Source: Oscillospiraceae bacterium (GTDB taxonomy: Bacteria; Bacillota; Clostridia; Oscillospirales; CAG-272). From it: DNA of 64,000 nucleotides. The first letter of the stretch is position 1, and each line of letters opens with the position of its first letter. The stretch lies in the NCBI GenBank assembly GCA_015064445.1, contig SVSE01000002.1:1-64000 (forward strand), in the 5' to 3' direction. Made by a program: the position numbers and the translations under genes. Shown piece by piece: positions 23,405-32,078 of this stretch. The notes under the pieces were generated by a model. It ran no database searches and was not told the DNA's origin. It was given only the letters and a program-made list of their open reading frames with translations.

Positions 23405-25338
23405 TATTTAATCCTTTCAAACTGCCTTTCAAGAGAATGCTTTGTTATCTCAAAGGCAACAGGTCGTCCGTGAGGACAATATTTTATATTATCGAGTGTC
23501 AAGACTCTATCGCAAATCCACTTGATATGCGAGGCATCGTATATTCTGCCTGCCTTGATTGCTGCCTTACAGGACGCCTGATAAAGCGCCTTTTCAAAGA
23601 GCTCCCCACGAGAGGTCTTGGCATCGCCCTTTCCGTCCTTTAGCTTCGACAAGAAGGCTACAAGTGTGTCTGCTGTTGCATTTATTTCAATCTCAGACGG
23701 GATTTCATAAACACTTACTCCCGTGCTTTTGATTTCAAAGCTGAAGCCTACGCTCTTAATTTCGTCCTCCCATTCGGAGAGCGAGCCCATTTCATCAGAG
23801 GTAAGGTAAACCTCGACGGGCACCATAAGCATTTGTGAGGACGGTGTTGCCAGCTTCGTTTTCTTCTTCAAGTCCTCGAAAAGAATCCTTTCGTGAGCTG
23901 CGTGCTTGTCAATTAGATAGATGCTCTCGCCAAGCTCAACGATTACATAGGAATTAAACGCCTCGCCTATGATTTTATAGTCAGGAACAATGATTTTCTC
24001 TTCCTTTTCCTCGACCTCAATAAAGCGTGGCTTTTGAACGAATTCCTCTTTTTTCTCCTCGGCTTGTGGCTTTTCGCACACATCCTCGGCCAAAATCGAC
24101 TTTTCTTGCTTTGGCTCATCGTTCTTTGGAACGGTGTAAGCGCCATATTGCTTCGAGCCATCGGTGTTAAAGCGATTGTCGTATGCGGAATAATCAAGCT
24201 TAGAGCTTTGCTTTAAAATACCGAAGTTCGAATTGCTGTCAAAGACAACCCTTTCATTCTTTGGCGCTTCTCTATCATAGACTGGAAATTGAGAGAGCGA
24301 GATAGGAGTTGTATCCTTTTTGGGCTCTTCATAAAGCTCTGGCCTTGTAATTGAGGTTGAGAGTGCGCCCCTTACTGCATAATAAACTGCGCTGAAAATC
24401 AAATTCTCGTTTGAGAATTTAACCTCAAGCTTTGCAGGATGCACATTTACATCAACAAGTGATGGATTGATTTCAAGATTAAGCACACAGAATGGGAACT
24501 TATCAGACGGAATGTAGGACTGATACGCCTGCTCGAGCGCTGCGCCCATTGTTTTGCTCTTTACATATCGCGAATTTATGTAGAAGCTTTCAAGGTTACG
24601 ATTAGCACGCACAAGCTCCGGAGTCGAGATATATCCCTCAACCTTAATTCCGCCCTCGTTTCTTTGAACCTTGATTGTTTTCTTTGCAAAATCACGACCA
24701 AGGATTGCATAAATTGCGTTTGCGAGCTCTCCGTCGCCACCTGTGACAAACTTTGTTTCTCCGTCAACTATGTATCTAAACGACACATCTGGCTTTGAGA
24801 GTGCGATTTTCTCAACGGTTGCAGTAATCGTTCCTGCCTCTGCCTTATCGCTCTTCAAGAACTTCTTTCTTGCAGGGACATTGTAGAACAAATCCTCGAC
24901 AATTATAGTTGTACCGTCGGCTGTTCCTGTGTGCATATGGCTAACAACCTCGCCACCGTGGCATTCAAGATATCCACCGAGGTCGCTATCCTTAGTTTTA
25001 GACATAATTCTTATCTTGGACACGGACGAAATGGCAGCAAGAGCCTCGCCACGGAAGCCAAGCGTCATAATTGCCTCAAGATCCTCTGCACCCTTGATTT
25101 TGCTTGTAGCGTGGCGCAATATAGCAACAGGCAAATCAGCATAATCAATGCCACAGCCATTGTCGCTTATACGCATAAAGGTCTTTCCACCATTTTTAAT
25201 TTCTATTGTGAGCGAGGTTGCGCCTGCATCAATGGAGTTTTCAACAAGCTCCTTTACAACAGATGCGGGACGGTCAACGACCTCGCCTGCGGCTATTAAA
25301 TTTGCGACATCAAAGCCAAGGACATTTATCCTTCCCAT
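23404..25338 (-). CDS. mutL: DNA mismatch repair protein MutL
   Basis: A 644-residue MutL. The N-terminal GHKL ATPase shows ELVENSIDAGAT, DNGCGI and GFRGEALAAISS, followed by the transducer domain (VDVNVHPAKLEVKF). A low-complexity linker follows at about residues 330-450. The C-terminal domain has the endonuclease motif DKHAAHERILFE, together with ACKAAIKAG and the metal-binding YCPHGRP, so it should nick the nascent strand as in non-E. coli bacteria. It lies 39 nt downstream of mutS and overlaps tgt. Confidence 0.97.
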   Translation of the reverse strand: MGRINVLGFDVANLIAAGEVVDRPASVVKELVENSIDAGATSLTIEIKNGGKTFMRISDNGCGIDYADLPVAILRHATSKIKGAEDLEAIMTLGFRGEALAAISSVSKIRIMSKTKDSDLGGYLECHGGEVVSHMHTGTADGTTIIVEDLFYNVPARKKFLKSDKAEAGTITATVEKIALSKPDVSFRYIVDGETKFVTGGDGELANAIYAILGRDFAKKTIKVQRNEGGIKVEGYISTPELVRANRNLESFYINSRYVKSKTMGAALEQAYQSYIPSDKFPFCVLNLEINPSLVDVNVHPAKLEVKFSNENLIFSAVYYAVRGALSTSITRPELYEEPKKDTTPISLSQFPVYDREAPKNERVVFDSNSNFGILKQSSKLDYSAYDNRFNTDGSKQYGAYTVPKNDEPKQEKSILAEDVCEKPQAEEKKEEFVQKPRFIEVEEKEEKIIVPDYKIIGEAFNSYVIVELGESIYLIDKHAAHERILFEDLKKKTKLATPSSQMLMVPVEVYLTSDEMGSLSEWEDEIKSVGFSFEIKSTGVSVYEIPSEIEINATADTLVAFLSKLKDGKGDAKTSRGELFEKALYQASCKAAIKAGRIYDASHIKWICDRVLTLDNIKYCPHGRPVAFEITKHSLERQFERIK

Positions 25339-25377
25339 TTTCTCACTCTCCTTTGATTAGTTATGAGCCACTACCTA

Positions 25378-27957
25378 TCAAAGTAGCTTTTTAAGCTCAA
25401 ATATAAAGTTCATTGCCTCGATAGGAGTCAAGGTGTTAATATCAATTTTCTTAACTCTATCAGCAATCTCGTATATACCTATATCCTCAATTGACATTTC
25501 CATTGAGGGTGCATTTTTACTTGAAAGCACGGGCTTGACAGGTCCTCCCTGCTCAATTATCTCATTTAAGATAACCTTTGCACGCTTTACAACCTCATTT
25601 GGCACACCTGCAAGCTTTGATACCTCAATACCATAGCTATCATCAGTTGGACCTTTAACGATTTTGCGAAGGAATATTATGTCCTCTCCACGCTTCTTTG
25701 CAGCGATGTTATAGTTTACAACTCCGTCGATTTCGTCCTCAAGTGAGGTAAGCTCGTGATAGTGAGTTGCAAACATAGACTTTGCACCGATTTTCTTTGA
25801 TGCAGTATACTCGGCAATAGCCTTAGCCATGCTCATACCGTCAAAGGTGCTCGTTCCTCTACCGATTTCATCATAGATGATGAAGCTACGCTTTGTTGCG
25901 TTTTCGAGAATGTACGCAACCTCGGTCATTTCAAGCATAAAGGTTGACTGTCCTGATGCCAAATCGTCTGATGCGCCAACACGAGTAAAGAGCTTATCAA
26001 CAACACCTATTCTCGCACTTTTAGCAGGAACAAATGAGCCGATTTGAGCCATTACAACGATAAGCGCGCTTTGACGCATATATGTTGATTTACCTGCCAT
26101 ATTAGGTCCTGTGATAAGCGCAAGACGGTCACTTGTTGTGTTAAGGAAGGTATCGTTTGGAACGAAATAGCTATCCTTTACAAACTGCTCAACAACAGGG
26201 TGGCGTCCGTCCTTAATGTCGATAATATCGCTATAATCAACCTCTGGGCAGACATAGTTATTTTTCATTGCAACCTCTGCAAGCGATACATATGCATCGA
26301 GCTTTGCAAGAAGAGTTGCGCTCTTTTGGATTCGTTTAAGATTTCTTGCAACCTCATCACGAAGCGTGATAAAGATATCGTATTCAAGAGAAGCGAGCTT
26401 GTCCTGCGCGCCAAGCACGGTGGTTTCCATTTGCTTTAGCTCCTCGGTTATATATCTTTCACAGTTAGATAGGGTTTGCTTTCTTATATAAGTTTCTGGC
26501 ACTTGGGAAATAAGAGATTTTGTAACCTCTATATAATAACCAAACACACGGTTATAGCCTATTTTAAGAGTCTTAATTCCCGTTGCCTCACGCTCCTGCT
26601 CCTCGATTTTCTCAATCCAGCCCTTGCCGTTTGTCATAATCGAGCGAAGCATATCGACATCCTTATTTACTCCGTCCTTGATAAAGCCTCCCTCTCGCAC
26701 GGAGAATGGTGGATTTTCAACAAGAGTTGCGTCTATTGCGCCATAGATGTCCTCGAGCGTGTCGATATTATCTCTTATGTATACAAGCTCTGGTGCACTT
26801 GCAGTAAAGAGAAGATTTTTAATTTCTGGGATTACGGAAACGGTTGATGCGATTGCACGAAGGTCCTTTCCACCAGCTGAGCCATATACGACCTTTGTCA
26901 TAAGCCTTTCAAGGTCGAGAATAGGCGAAAGAAGATGAGAAATCTCCTCTCTTAAAACAAAGTTTGAAACAAGCTCTGCAACAGCACTTTGACGCATAGA
27001 AATTTTCTTTACATCAACGAGTGGGTGCTCAACAAAGCTACGGAGCATTCTTGCGCCCATTGCAGTTTTTGTTTTATCGAGGATTCCAAAAAGGCTTCCT
27101 CTCTTTTCCTTGTTACGCATTGTTTCACAAAGCTCAAGATTGCGCCTTGTGTTGAGGTCCATATCAAGATATTGTCCCTCTCCGTAAACATTAAGGTTAT
27201 TTATGTATGAAACATCTTGTGTTTTTTGAGTTATACAGATGTATTCAAGTATCGCGCCCATAGCACAAAGCATAGGCTCGTCATTTTCATATTTAACAAC
27301 AAAGTCAGAGCCAAACTGCTCTCTCACTCTTGCCATTGCAGAACCGAGGGCAAAAAGCTCACCATTATCAAATTCACAGAGCGCGCCGAGTCTTGTTGTT
27401 GCAAAATCGTAAATATGCTCTGCTGAGTCTCTTGATACATTGAGAATGATTTCCTTTGGAGAATATGTACCAAGCTCATTTAAAATCTTACTGCCTTCAT
27501 TATCAAGAGAGGTAGCACTTATCTCTCCTGTTGACACATCGGCAAAGCAGATGCCGACACGCGCGCCTCTTATATTGAGTGCGCAAAGATAGTTGTTTCT
27601 GTTTGCAGGGATAAGGTCGGATTCAAACACAGTTCCTGGTGTGATTTCTCTTACAACCTCGCGCTTAACGAGTCCCTTTGTTGTTGAGGGGTCCTCCATT
27701 TGCTCGCAAATTGCAACCTTATAGCCCTTTGAGATGAGCTTACCGATATAGCCCTCTGCGCTATGATAAGGAACGCCACACATAGGTGCGCGCTCTGGCT
27801 CTCCGCAGTCTCTGCCTGTCAAGGTAAGCTCAAGCTCTCTTGATGCCAAGATAGCATCATCAAAGAACATTTCGTAAAAATCACCAAGACGATAGAACAG
27901 TATAAAATCCTTATACTGCTTCTTTATATCAAGGTATTGTAGCATCATTGAGGTCAT
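25378..27957 (-). CDS. mutS: DNA mismatch repair protein MutS
   Basis: An 859-residue MutS that recognises mispaired bases. It starts MTSMMLQYLDIKKQYKDFIL with the mismatch-wedge motif GDFYEMF. Connector, lever and clamp domains follow, then the ABC-type ATPase with Walker A GPNMAGKST, Walker B region DEIGRGTSTFDG and the ATHYHEL histidine loop. The C-terminal helix-turn-helix dimerisation segment is short. GGAGATAGAAC precedes the ATG. Its place between ymcA and mutL is the order known from Bacillus. Confidence 0.98.
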   Translation of the reverse strand: MTSMMLQYLDIKKQYKDFILFYRLGDFYEMFFDDAILASRELELTLTGRDCGEPERAPMCGVPYHSAEGYIGKLISKGYKVAICEQMEDPSTTKGLVKREVVREITPGTVFESDLIPANRNNYLCALNIRGARVGICFADVSTGEISATSLDNEGSKILNELGTYSPKEIILNVSRDSAEHIYDFATTRLGALCEFDNGELFALGSAMARVREQFGSDFVVKYENDEPMLCAMGAILEYICITQKTQDVSYINNLNVYGEGQYLDMDLNTRRNLELCETMRNKEKRGSLFGILDKTKTAMGARMLRSFVEHPLVDVKKISMRQSAVAELVSNFVLREEISHLLSPILDLERLMTKVVYGSAGGKDLRAIASTVSVIPEIKNLLFTASAPELVYIRDNIDTLEDIYGAIDATLVENPPFSVREGGFIKDGVNKDVDMLRSIMTNGKGWIEKIEEQEREATGIKTLKIGYNRVFGYYIEVTKSLISQVPETYIRKQTLSNCERYITEELKQMETTVLGAQDKLASLEYDIFITLRDEVARNLKRIQKSATLLAKLDAYVSLAEVAMKNNYVCPEVDYSDIIDIKDGRHPVVEQFVKDSYFVPNDTFLNTTSDRLALITGPNMAGKSTYMRQSALIVVMAQIGSFVPAKSARIGVVDKLFTRVGASDDLASGQSTFMLEMTEVAYILENATKRSFIIYDEIGRGTSTFDGMSMAKAIAEYTASKKIGAKSMFATHYHELTSLEDEIDGVVNYNIAAKKRGEDIIFLRKIVKGPTDDSYGIEVSKLAGVPNEVVKRAKVILNEIIEQGGPVKPVLSSKNAPSMEMSIEDIGIYEIADRVKKIDINTLTPIEAMNFIFELKKLL

Positions 27958-27990
27958 ACTGTTCTATCTCCGTTTCAAATTTGTTTTAAA

Positions 27991-28389
27991 TTAGTGGTGA
28001 TGATGCTCTCCGCAATCAGAGCCACAAGAGCTACAATCGTGTGAGCAAGGACGGCGACCTGTAATTTGGAATTCGATTTCAGCGTACACCTCGCTCATAA
28101 GAGCGTCCATTTTCTTTTGAGCCTCAGCAGCTGCGAGGTAAACCTCTGATGCTGTGATTTGAGCTACAAGGTCGTTCATTCTGTTTTCGATTGAATCAAC
28201 GATAGCCTGATCAAGCTCTGGCTTCTTATACTCCTCTTGAAGTGCTGTCTGCTGAACATTGAATTCAAGCATAAGGCTCTGAAGCTTTTCGTCAGTGTTA
28301 TAAGCCTCCATTGCAGCGTTCATAGAAGTAACTCTTTCATCTGCCTTGATAGCCTGACCAAGAGCAGTAGCAAGTTCCATAATTTCCAT
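27991..28389 (-). CDS. ymcA: YmcA/YlbF family (Ric complex-type) protein with Cys/His tail
   Basis: A 132-residue, all-helical Com_YlbF-family protein. In Bacillus, YmcA (RicA) with YlbF and YaaT controls RNA processing by RNase Y, and the complex carries iron-sulfur clusters. Residues 1-105 are the YlbF-type helices (MELATALGQAIKADERVTS...; YKKPELDQ...). The end is striking: CSHDCSSCGSDCGEHHHH, four cysteines plus five histidines in 18 residues. This is a likely metal or Fe-S ligand set. Its position between miaB and mutS matches ymcB-ymcA-mutS in Bacillus, which favours YmcA over YlbF. AAAGGAGA precedes the ATG. Confidence 0.8.
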   Translation of the reverse strand: MEIMELATALGQAIKADERVTSMNAAMEAYNTDEKLQSLMLEFNVQQTALQEEYKKPELDQAIVDSIENRMNDLVAQITASEVYLAAAEAQKKMDALMSEVYAEIEFQITGRRPCSHDCSSCGSDCGEHHHH

Positions 28390-28407
28390 GGTTTTTCTCC
28401 TTTATGT

Positions 28408-29802
28408 TTATATTTCACCGTACAGGGCAAAGGTGTCCGTACGAATGATTTTAAGATTGATAAATTGTCCTGTATAGTCCTTATCGGCCTCGAAATGGAC
28501 TATCTTGTTTCCCTCTGTGCGAGAGGTATAAATTTTGTCGTTGTTTTTGCTCTTGCCGTCAACTAATACACGGACGGTTTTGCCAACCATAGCCTCGTTT
28601 TTCTTTCTTGAAATTTCGTTTTGAAGCTCTGTCAAGCGCTCGAAGCGTTCCTTTTTAATCTCCTCGGGAATTTGGTCCTCCATTGAATATGCAGGAGTTC
28701 CCTTTCTTGGAGAAAATACAAAGCTATAAACAGAGTCGTATTCAACGCGTCTTATAACCTCGAGGGTTTTCTCAAAATCCTCATCGCTCTCACCTGGGAA
28801 GCCGACAATGATATCGGTTGTAAGAGTAATGCTCGGATTTTGTCTTTTAAGCTTGTCTATAATTTCAAGATATCTGTCGATATCATAGTGACGATTCATT
28901 CTTTTAAGAATGGGGCTTGAGCCACTTTGAAGTGGCAAATGGAAGTGGTTTGCAACGCTCTTGCACGAGAGCGCCTCAATTAAGGCATCGGACGCATCCT
29001 TTGGGTGTGAGGTCATAAGATGAATCCAAAAATCGCCCTCAATTTTTGAAATCTCACGGAGCAAATATGCGATATCGTAGCCACCGTCAAGCTCCTTGCC
29101 ATAGGAGTTTACATTTTGTCCGAGCAGGGTTATGTCCTTACAGCCACTCTCCACAAGCTCTCTTACCTCTTTTATAATGTCCTCGGGCATACGACTTCTC
29201 TCTCTGCCTCTTACATAGGGAACTATGCAATAGGTGCAAAAGTTGTTACAGCCATACATTATGCTCACCCACGCCCTATGCGCGCACTCGCGCACAACGG
29301 GAAGTCCCTCGGCAATTTGAGGTCTTTCGGTGTCTAAAACGAAGCTTCTCTTCGCCTTTGTAAGAGCGCCATAAATAAATTCTGGCAAGCGATGAAGTGA
29401 GCCTGTACCAAAGGCAAAATCTACATAGTGATATGAGCGCTTTAAATGCTCGGAGCGATGCTCTTGCGCACTCATGCAGCCACAAACACCGATTACAGTA
29501 TCGGGATTTTTCGCCTTGTTGTGCTTATATCTACCTATTATCGAGAGCGCCCTTTTTTCTGCGTGCTCTCTTATTGCACAGGTATTTACGATAATTGCAT
29601 CGGCTATCTTTTCATCATCAGTTATGGTATAGCCAAGGGACACGAGTATTCCCTTTATCCTCTCGCTATCTGCCTCATTCTGCTGACATCCGAGCGTGAT
29701 AACGAAGGCACGAAGGCTTTTATTCTTAATGAGCGAGCGCACCTTGTCTGCGTACTCTGCCATTTTTTCAAGCTCGGTCAAGCTAACAAAATTATCGAGC
29801 AT
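28408..29802 (-). CDS. miaB: tRNA-2-methylthio-N6-dimethylallyladenosine synthase
   Basis: A 464-residue radical SAM methylthiotransferase that adds a methylthio group to i6A37 of tRNA. The N-terminal UPF0004 domain has its three cysteines in VITLGCQQNEADSER, NTCAIREHAE and GVCGCMS. The radical SAM cluster is YGCNNFCTYCIVPYVRGRE. A C-terminal TRAM domain (VGKTVRVLVDGKSK... to the end) binds tRNA. It is the first gene of the mutSL-tgt operon, with a promoter at 29840-29868 and an AAGGAGATG binding site. Confidence 0.96.
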   Translation of the reverse strand: MLDNFVSLTELEKMAEYADKVRSLIKNKSLRAFVITLGCQQNEADSERIKGILVSLGYTITDDEKIADAIIVNTCAIREHAEKRALSIIGRYKHNKAKNPDTVIGVCGCMSAQEHRSEHLKRSYHYVDFAFGTGSLHRLPEFIYGALTKAKRSFVLDTERPQIAEGLPVVRECAHRAWVSIMYGCNNFCTYCIVPYVRGRERSRMPEDIIKEVRELVESGCKDITLLGQNVNSYGKELDGGYDIAYLLREISKIEGDFWIHLMTSHPKDASDALIEALSCKSVANHFHLPLQSGSSPILKRMNRHYDIDRYLEIIDKLKRQNPSITLTTDIIVGFPGESDEDFEKTLEVIRRVEYDSVYSFVFSPRKGTPAYSMEDQIPEEIKKERFERLTELQNEISRKKNEAMVGKTVRVLVDGKSKNNDKIYTSRTEGNKIVHFEADKDYTGQFINLKIIRTDTFALYGEI

Positions 29803-29839
29803 AGCATCTCCTTATAGCATTAAATTACATATCCCTATA

Positions 29840-29868
29840 ATTTTATCATATTTATTTAAAATATGCAA
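29840..29868 (-). promoter_or_regulatory. promoter of the miaB-mutSL operon
   Basis: Minus strand: TTGCAT (29863-29868), 17-nt spacer, TAAAAT (29840-29845). Confidence 0.65.
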
Positions 29869-29900
29869 TAACTTTTATGAATAAAATTTTCGGTTATTTA

Positions 29901-29929
29901 TTGCCTTTTTATGTGCTTTTTGCTATACT
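29901..29929 (+). promoter_or_regulatory. promoter of the two-component operon
   Basis: TTGCCT (29901-29906), 17-nt spacer, TATACT (29924-29929). A CTAAAATTTAG dyad lies in the leader. Confidence 0.65.
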
Positions 29930-30010
29930 ATATTTAAAGAGTGCAATCCTTAACTAAAATTTAGGTTGGGGTGTTAAAATGATTTTATATCATATTTTGG
30001 AGGACAAGCT

Positions 30011-30685
30011 ATGAGATTACTTCTTGCAGAGGACGAGCGCGAGCTCTCCGACACAATAAAAAGAGTTCTTGAGTACAACAAATACGATGTTGATGTTGCC
30101 TACGACGGAGAGAGAGCGCTCTCTCTTGCGAGTGAGCTTCGCTATGATGGTATTATTTTGGACATAATGATGCCAAAGATGGATGGAATTTCCGTTGTAA
30201 AGGCAATGAGAGCAAATAAAAACAACACTCCTGTTATTATTTTGACTGCTAAGGCTGAAATTGATGATAGAGTTTTAGGTCTTGACGCAGGAGCTGACGA
30301 TTATCTTACAAAGCCATTTGCAATAAAGGAGCTTCTTGCGAGAATTCGTGCGCTTACAAGACGAAGCGTTGACTCGTTTGAAAGCTACTCTATCGGAAAT
30401 ACCATTCTCAAATGCGACACCTTTGAGCTTTGCGTTGGTGCAAAAAGCATAAGGCTAACCGGTAAGGAATTCAAGCTTATGGAGCACCTTATTCGCAACA
30501 AGAATGTTATTCTTTCAACCGAGCGCTTAATGGAGAGCGTTTGGGGCTACGATTCAAATTCAGAGATAAATGTTGTTTGGGTATTTATCTCATCTCTTCG
30601 CAAAAAGCTTGAGGGCGTTGGCTCGAGCTGCTCTATCAAGGCTGTCCGTGGCTTAGGCTACAGGCTGGAGGAAGGCAATGATTAA
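30011..30685 (+). CDS. OmpR-family response regulator
   Basis: A 224-residue DNA-binding response regulator. The receiver domain has the acidic pair in LLAEDERELSD, the phosphoacceptor Asp in GIILDIMMPKMDG and the conserved Lys in TKPFAIKELLARIRAL. The winged-helix domain follows (LTGKEFKLMEHLIRNKN; VWVFISSLRKKLEG; VRGLGYRLEEG). GGAGGACAAGCT precedes the ATG. The end overlaps the histidine kinase gene by 8 nt. The target is unknown, but the lipoprotein gene downstream is a likely member of the regulon. Confidence 0.95.
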   Translation: MRLLLAEDERELSDTIKRVLEYNKYDVDVAYDGERALSLASELRYDGIILDIMMPKMDGISVVKAMRANKNNTPVIILTAKAEIDDRVLGLDAGADDYLTKPFAIKELLARIRALTRRSVDSFESYSIGNTILKCDTFELCVGAKSIRLTGKEFKLMEHLIRNKNVILSTERLMESVWGYDSNSEINVVWVFISSLRKKLEGVGSSCSIKAVRGLGYRLEEGND

Positions 30686-32030
30686 AAAGCTTCGCATTCG
30701 CTTCATAATTATTGCAATCTTATCTGTTTTTGCAGTTTTGACAATAATTATGACATTCACGAACTTCTTTAACTTCACAAAGGTAAGAATCGACGCCGAC
30801 GATATGCTCTCTCTAATTGAGGAATACGACGGTAAGCTTGAGGAATACCTAAAGGAGCTTGAGGAGCAGGAGAGGCTTGAGCAGGAAAAGGAAAGTGCGA
30901 GCAAGAATGAAAGCTCAGATTCCGAATCGAGCTCTGATTCAGAATCGAGCGAGGAGCCCTCTGAGTCCGAGAGCGAAAGCAGCTCTGAGAGCAAAAAGGA
31001 CGAGGACGAGAAAGAGCCTATTCGCCCTGCCCCTGACTTTATAAGCAAGGAAACTCCATACGAAACAAGATTTTTTATAGTAAAATTTGGTGAGGAAACA
31101 ACCTTTAACCTTGACCATATTGCGTCAGTTAGTGAGGATGAGGCTCTTGCCCTTGCACAAAGCGCGCTCGACAGTGGATATTCCTCTGCATACGAGGGCT
31201 CGTTCCGTTTTCTTGTAAGCGAAGAGCGAGATATGGTTATTTTCCTTGATTGCAACAGACAAATAGACGGAGCAAGAAGCTTCCTTGTCAGAAGTATTTT
31301 TGTATCAATTACCGCGCTTGTATGCGTTTTTGCTGTGCTTCTACCACTTTCTGCACGTGTGGTTCAGCCAATTGCAGAGAGCTACGAAAGACAAAAGCGC
31401 TTTATTACTGACGCAGGACACGAGCTTAAAACTCCACTTACAATTATATCGGCGAGTAACGAGCTCATCGAGCTTACCGACGGAGAAAGCGAAAATACAA
31501 GGGCTATTTCGAGACAGGTTTCTCGAATGAGCTCTATGGTTAAGAATCTCTCTGCCCTTGCATCGCTTGACGAATCCTCTCGACTTGCACTAAAGCACGA
31601 GGTTTCGATTTCTGCAATTTTAACCGACCTCACATCAAGCTTTGAGAGCGTTCTTGTCAGAGGCGAACGCAAATTTGAAAAGGAAATTTGCGAGGATGTG
31701 AGCATTATAGGCGACGAGTCGCTTATAAGACAGCTATTCTCTGTTCTTTTGGAAAACGCAGGCAAGTATGCGATTTCCTTTACAACGCTTTCACTCCAAA
31801 AAGCTGGAAAACGAGCTACATTTACCATATCGAATGACGCAGAAAGCGTAAAGAATGGACCTCAAAACCGTTGCTTTGAGCGTTTTTACCGTTCCGACGA
31901 GGCGCGTGCCTCTGGAAAGGAAGGAAGTGGCATCGGTCTTTGCCTTGCAAAGGAGATTGCAGAGCTTCATAACATGGAAATAAGCGCAAGTGGAAGTGAC
32001 GGAGTGTTCACAATTAAGCTGGTAATTTAA
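30678..32030 (+). CDS. sensor histidine kinase with acidic Ser-rich sensor loop
   Basis: A 450-residue membrane kinase that partners the preceding regulator. A first membrane segment is near residues 10-32, and a second (IFVSITALVCVFAVLLPL) is near residues 205-225. Between them is an extracytoplasmic region with a Ser/Glu/Asp/Lys low-complexity stretch (about residues 68-115), reminiscent of the Ser-rich stalks of the lipoproteins in this window. The DHp helix has the phosphoacceptor His in AGHELKTPLTI. The ATPase has LLENAGKYA (N box) and GSGIGLCLAKEIAE (G2 box). There is no HAMP domain: the DHp helix follows the membrane directly. A charged loop could sense cations, pH or wall polymers, but this is inference. 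Confidence 0.92.
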   Translation: MIKKLRIRFIIIAILSVFAVLTIIMTFTNFFNFTKVRIDADDMLSLIEEYDGKLEEYLKELEEQERLEQEKESASKNESSDSESSSDSESSEEPSESESESSSESKKDEDEKEPIRPAPDFISKETPYETRFFIVKFGEETTFNLDHIASVSEDEALALAQSALDSGYSSAYEGSFRFLVSEERDMVIFLDCNRQIDGARSFLVRSIFVSITALVCVFAVLLPLSARVVQPIAESYERQKRFITDAGHELKTPLTIISASNELIELTDGESENTRAISRQVSRMSSMVKNLSALASLDESSRLALKHEVSISAILTDLTSSFESVLVRGERKFEKEICEDVSIIGDESLIRQLFSVLLENAGKYAISFTTLSLQKAGKRATFTISNDAESVKNGPQNRCFERFYRSDEARASGKEGSGIGLCLAKEIAELHNMEISASGSDGVFTIKLVI

Positions 32031-32078
32031 TTATTTTCGGTTTTTTATGCATACTACCTTATGTTAGGAGGTGTGATT

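Noticed and set aside
30653-31255. 200-codon minus-strand frame rich in Ser and Leu
   Set aside because: It is the complement of the Ser/Glu codon repeat in the sensor kinase.
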